From contig CAZBZS010000067.1 of NCBI GenBank assembly GCA_964496475.1, forward strand, positions 1 to 9,381: DNA of 9,381 bases, given 5' to 3'. The notes beneath the pieces are model-generated. The model was not told the DNA's origin. It saw only the letters and a list, made by a program, of their open reading frames with translations, and did no database searches. Made by a program: the position numbers and the translations under genes. The stretch is from JASLPR01 sp964496475 (lineage in GTDB: Bacteria > Chloroflexota > UBA11872 > VXNJ01). Below, piece after piece: positions 6,585 through 9,381 of this stretch (positions within the stretch are counted from its first letter, which is position 1; every line of letters starts with the position of its first letter).

Positions 6585-8537
6585 ATGAGTGCGATTGCCG
6601 ACACCATCGCCGCCGAACTCCAGGACCGTCGCGGTTCTTCACCGACGACTATGTTAGAGCAGGTTGATTCCGGCGACGGCTCGGCGGTTATCGAGACGCT
6701 GGTGTTCTTCTCCGATCCGACCGAATTCGTGAACCAAGCAACAGACCTTCTGGCCGTACTCGGCAGCCGCTTCCCGGCCGCGACATCCGAGGCCCGCTCA
6801 ACATCAATGGAATTCCTTCTCGATTTCGCCGTCGCGCTCCGGTCGTTCTTGCCAGCGTGGAATCTACGCAATACCGATCTCCACGGCAGCAACGCGCTCG
6901 ATCTGGCTGCAGTAGATGCCGTCGCCGGGAGGACAACTAGTCTGCTGGCCCGGATCGAACAAGATGCACCCACCGAGGCCGCCGCTATCCTGGACCATCG
7001 TCGGAGTGACGCCGAAGCGCGTCTGACCGCTGAGGCCGCCGCCGATCCGGCGAGGATGGCTTCGGCACTTGCCGACGACTCGCTTGCCACCCACGCGGAT
7101 AATCTCAGCGCCACCGTCGGGTCAAGCAATCTGCGCCAGCTAGCTGAACTCAGGGCCTCCGGCGGCTCCCTCACCGAACTCGGCAACGACTACGCCATTT
7201 TTCTGCGGCACACTATGTACGTCGGCATGTCGTTCGTGACCAGCAACCCGGTGCTTGTCGATATCGCCTGGGCAGCCGATCCCGACACCTGGTGCCCGGT
7301 GATTGACGCGGTCATCGAAGCCAACCCGGACGCAGACGAATCGGAACTTGCCCGCCGGGCGACGCTGGAAGTCGTGCTCGCCAACATGCGGATGCTGCGG
7401 CCTATATTCTTGCTGACCGGCGGCAAGATGGGGTACGTGAGCCTTCAGGTCAACCCCAAGATGCACGGCGACCCCGAGAGCATGATTGCCGACGCCACGT
7501 CGCTCTACGATGAGCTGTCGCGGCGCCTCGGCGGCGGCGTTCCGAACGTCGTCTTTAAGCTACCGGCCACGAAAGCCGGCCTGATCGCCTGCCGGCACAT
7601 CACGTCCCGAGGAGTCGGCGTGAACATCACAGTGAACTTCGCGATGTTCCAGCAACTGCCCTTCGCTCAGGCCATTAACGAGGGTGAGGCCCTTGCCTCG
7701 TACCTGACGGAGATGAACGGCCGGCTCGCGTATCCGGTGCGCGATGAGCTGCTGACCCGCCTCGACGAATTCAAGGCGAGGGGCGTTAGCGAGTCGCAGG
7801 TCCAAACCGCCGCCGCGTGGTCGGGTGTCGCCGTCGCCCGGCGGCTGCACCGGCTCCTTAATGACAAAGGGATTGATCTGAGCCGGGTCCGCCCGCTGAT
7901 CGCGTCGCTTCGCTGGTATGACGGGGACGGTTACGAAGCCCTCCCAAATCCATGCCCGGATGTGATCGACTGCGCCGGCGTGAGCGTTATCACGATCTTC
8001 CCGAACATCCGCCATGCCCTCGACGAGGTCGACAATATCGAATGGCGCCCGTCGGCGATCGATGACAATGTAGCCGACGAGCACCTCGAAATCCTCAAAG
8101 AGAGCGAGTTATTTAAGCAGGCGTACTACGTCGGCGATTCGAACTGGATGTCCGACGACTCCACTTTTGCCCCGGACTTCGAGTTAAGCCTTGAAGACGA
8201 GGCCTCCACGGCTGCGTTCGTGCCTGTCAGCGCCACCCTTGCCGAGTTCGGCGGCGTGTACGACATTTTCGTCCGGCGGCTGCTCGGCCGCCGTGCCTTA
8301 CTTACCCTGAGCGGTGCAGACAAGGGGCAGTTCCCCGATCCCGGCAACCTCCTAACGACGCTAACCGATCCGTTAGCCGACACAGTGATCACGGGACTTG
8401 AGATTGCCGTCACCGCGACCGCGGGACCCGGCATCGCGGGCATGCTGAAAAGCGATGAAGTCCGGGCCGCGGTGAAATCCGCCGGAGAGCCGGCAGCCAA
8501 GATGTATGAACTCGCCCTTGAGCGGCACTCTCAATAA
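6585..8537 (+). CDS. Large transaldolase-family protein (possible aldolase) with unrecognised N- and C-terminal extensions
   Basis: A 650-residue protein whose centre, about residues 205-480, reads as a transaldolase TIM barrel. FVTSNPVLV (217-225) matches the family TTNPSL strand. GYVSLQVNPKM is at 283-293. NVVFKLPATKAGL (321-333) contains the Schiff-base lysine K325. GVNITVNFAMFQ (345-356) follows, and IASLRW (439-444) matches the phosphate-binding ASFR of transaldolases (S441, R443). In E. coli TalB the positions equivalent to Q288 and Y373 are Glu96 and Phe178. Here they are Gln and Tyr, as in fructose-6-phosphate aldolase (Q59, Y131), by my hand alignment. I could not place the family's conserved first-strand Asp. 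Residues 1-175 are Ala-rich and probably helical; 490-650 are also not recognised. Transaldolases are usually about 215-390 residues, so nearly half of this protein is extra. With iolB only 78 bp downstream, it probably belongs to the same operon. A sugar-phosphate aldolase or transaldolase role is inferred and the substrate is unknown. Confidence 0.8.
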   Translation: MSAIADTIAAELQDRRGSSPTTMLEQVDSGDGSAVIETLVFFSDPTEFVNQATDLLAVLGSRFPAATSEARSTSMEFLLDFAVALRSFLPAWNLRNTDLHGSNALDLAAVDAVAGRTTSLLARIEQDAPTEAAAILDHRRSDAEARLTAEAAADPARMASALADDSLATHADNLSATVGSSNLRQLAELRASGGSLTELGNDYAIFLRHTMYVGMSFVTSNPVLVDIAWAADPDTWCPVIDAVIEANPDADESELARRATLEVVLANMRMLRPIFLLTGGKMGYVSLQVNPKMHGDPESMIADATSLYDELSRRLGGGVPNVVFKLPATKAGLIACRHITSRGVGVNITVNFAMFQQLPFAQAINEGEALASYLTEMNGRLAYPVRDELLTRLDEFKARGVSESQVQTAAAWSGVAVARRLHRLLNDKGIDLSRVRPLIASLRWYDGDGYEALPNPCPDVIDCAGVSVITIFPNIRHALDEVDNIEWRPSAIDDNVADEHLEILKESELFKQAYYVGDSNWMSDDSTFAPDFELSLEDEASTAAFVPVSATLAEFGGVYDIFVRRLLGRRALLTLSGADKGQFPDPGNLLTTLTDPLADTVITGLEIAVTATAGPGIAGMLKSDEVRAAVKSAGEPAAKMYELALERHSQ

Positions 8538-8602
8538 TTTAGATTTTGATATGCCGCTTTCGGTGAGTGCATCTCCGATCTATGAAATCACATCAAACCG
8601 GC

Positions 8603-8609
8603 AAGGGAG
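8603..8609 (+). promoter_or_regulatory. Shine-Dalgarno site that fixes the TTG start of iolB
   Basis: AAGGGAG lies 6 bases before the TTG at 8616-8618. An in-frame TGA at 8583-8585 rules out a longer reading and no ATG or GTG lies between, so TTG is the only plausible start. Confidence 0.7.
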
Positions 8610-8615
8610 CCGACT

Positions 8616-9381
8616 TTGAATCATCTGCTTCGCCGTCCCGCAGACGGCCCTGTGCGCACTTACGCCCGGCCGGGTGGCCATCCGTTAGAGCTGCTCGGCC
8701 TGGAGACCGCGACCCTGGGACCGGGGATGACCCACTCTGGTAAAGCCGATGAATTCGAGCGCTGTATTTTGCTGATCGGCGGCCGCTGCACGGTGGAAGT
8801 TGAAGGCAAGGAATGGAAGGACATTGGCGAGCGGCAGACGCCGTTCGACGGCCTGGCGCACGCGATTTATGTGCCGCGGGATTCCGGCTGGGAGGTGCGG
8901 GGACCGGATGTCGGGGAGGTGACGGTAGCGATCTCGTCCGCACCGGCTGAAAAGCGCCACGAGCCTTACCACATTTTACCCGAAGAATCCGAGACGGTGT
9001 ATGCCGGGCGAAAGAATTGGCGGCGAGAAATCAGCTATCCGCTGCATGGCGGAAGGGTCGCGGACAAGCTGCTAGTCGGCGAGATTCGGGCGGCCGCGGG
9101 ACACTGGAGCAGCTCGCCGCCTCACCGGCATGAGATCACGAAGATGCCGGAGGAAGTGTTCATGGAAGAGATTTACTACTTCAGATTCCGTCCGGCGAAC
9201 GGCTTCGGCGCTCAGTTTCTCTACACCGATGACCGCGAGATCGACACGGCCTATCTAGTGTGTGATGGAGACGCGGTTGCTCTGCCCCGTGGCTATCACC
9301 CGGCGGTTGCAGGGCCGGGGTACGCGAAGTACTACATGTGTGTGCTCGCCGGAGACAACCGGATTCTCACTCCGCGCTACG
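8616..9381 (+). CDS. iolB: 5-deoxy-glucuronate isomerase (IolB), 3' end cut by the window
   Basis: IolB converts 5-deoxy-D-glucuronate to 5-dehydro-2-deoxy-D-gluconate in the cytoplasm, a middle step of myo-inositol degradation. About 255 codons are present; family members have about 270, so roughly the last 15 residues lie outside the window. The bicupin layout is visible. The first half includes KADEFERCILLIGG at 43-56, and the second half carries SSPPHRHE at 166-173, MEEIYYFRF at 183-191, QFLYTDD at 200-206 and the GYHP-AVAGPGY segment at 227-236. Predicted metal ligands are H170, H172, E185 and H228, matching the KduI/IolB family. The start is TTG. The gene follows the transaldolase-like gene by 78 bp on the same strand with no evident terminator, so co-transcription is likely. 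Partner genes iolC, iolD, iolE and iolJ are not in the window and could follow to the right. Confidence 0.92.
   Translation, partial: MNHLLRRPADGPVRTYARPGGHPLELLGLETATLGPGMTHSGKADEFERCILLIGGRCTVEVEGKEWKDIGERQTPFDGLAHAIYVPRDSGWEVRGPDVGEVTVAISSAPAEKRHEPYHILPEESETVYAGRKNWRREISYPLHGGRVADKLLVGEIRAAAGHWSSSPPHRHEITKMPEEVFMEEIYYFRFRPANGFGAQFLYTDDREIDTAYLVCDGDAVALPRGYHPAVAGPGYAKYYMCVLAGDNRILTPRY

Noticed and set aside
1..9381. CRISPR array, tandem repeats or complete insertion sequence
   Set aside because: No regularly spaced repeats were seen, and no terminal inverted repeats or full transposase are present; only the fragment at the left edge is mobile-element-like.

Overview
The window is GC-rich bacterial chromosomal DNA with nine protein genes and a fragment of a tenth. 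The left third (149-2343, minus strand) is the conserved translation/transcription cluster rpmG-secE-nusG-rplK-rplA, transcribed right to left. The L11 and L1 sequences, frequent TTG starts and the neighbouring gene families would fit a Chloroflexota-like (Dehalococcoidia/SAR202-type) bacterium, but this is a low-confidence inference. rplJ/rplL, the usual genes after rplA, are missing. The DNA past the rplA stop instead encodes an internal piece of a probable IS21-type DDE transposase that runs off the left edge.

The middle (2695-6377) holds three catabolic-type genes in alternating orientation. They are a Gfo/Idh/MocA-family NAD(P)-dependent dehydrogenase (+), a metal-dependent amidohydrolase of the imidazolonepropionase/prolidase-like group (-, convergent with the dehydrogenase), and a medium-chain NADP-dependent alkenal/prostaglandin reductase-like oxidoreductase (+, divergent from the amidohydrolase). 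A 350-bp spacer upstream of rpmG separates the ribosomal cluster from the Gfo/Idh gene. It carries a promoter-like extended -10 element and a GC hairpin with a T-rich tail for the minus strand, and an inverted repeat upstream of the plus-strand gene.

The right third (6585-9381, + strand) is the most interesting part. It contains a 650-residue protein with a central transaldolase-type domain and long, unrecognised N- and C-terminal extensions, followed 78 bp later by iolB (5-deoxy-glucuronate isomerase), which is cut by the window end. The transaldolase-like domain keeps the Schiff-base lysine (K325) and a phosphate-binding-like SxR (S441/R443). It has Gln and Tyr where transaldolases have Glu and Phe, the combination found in fructose-6-phosphate aldolase. 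The pairing suggests an inositol-type catabolic operon in which an unusual transaldolase-fold enzyme does an aldolase step. That role is a hypothesis from motifs and position only.

Five of the nine genes appear to use non-ATG starts: TTG for rplK, rplA, the Gfo/Idh gene and iolB, and GTG for rpmG. In four of them a Shine-Dalgarno sequence supports the call; in rplK it rests on the family N-terminus.
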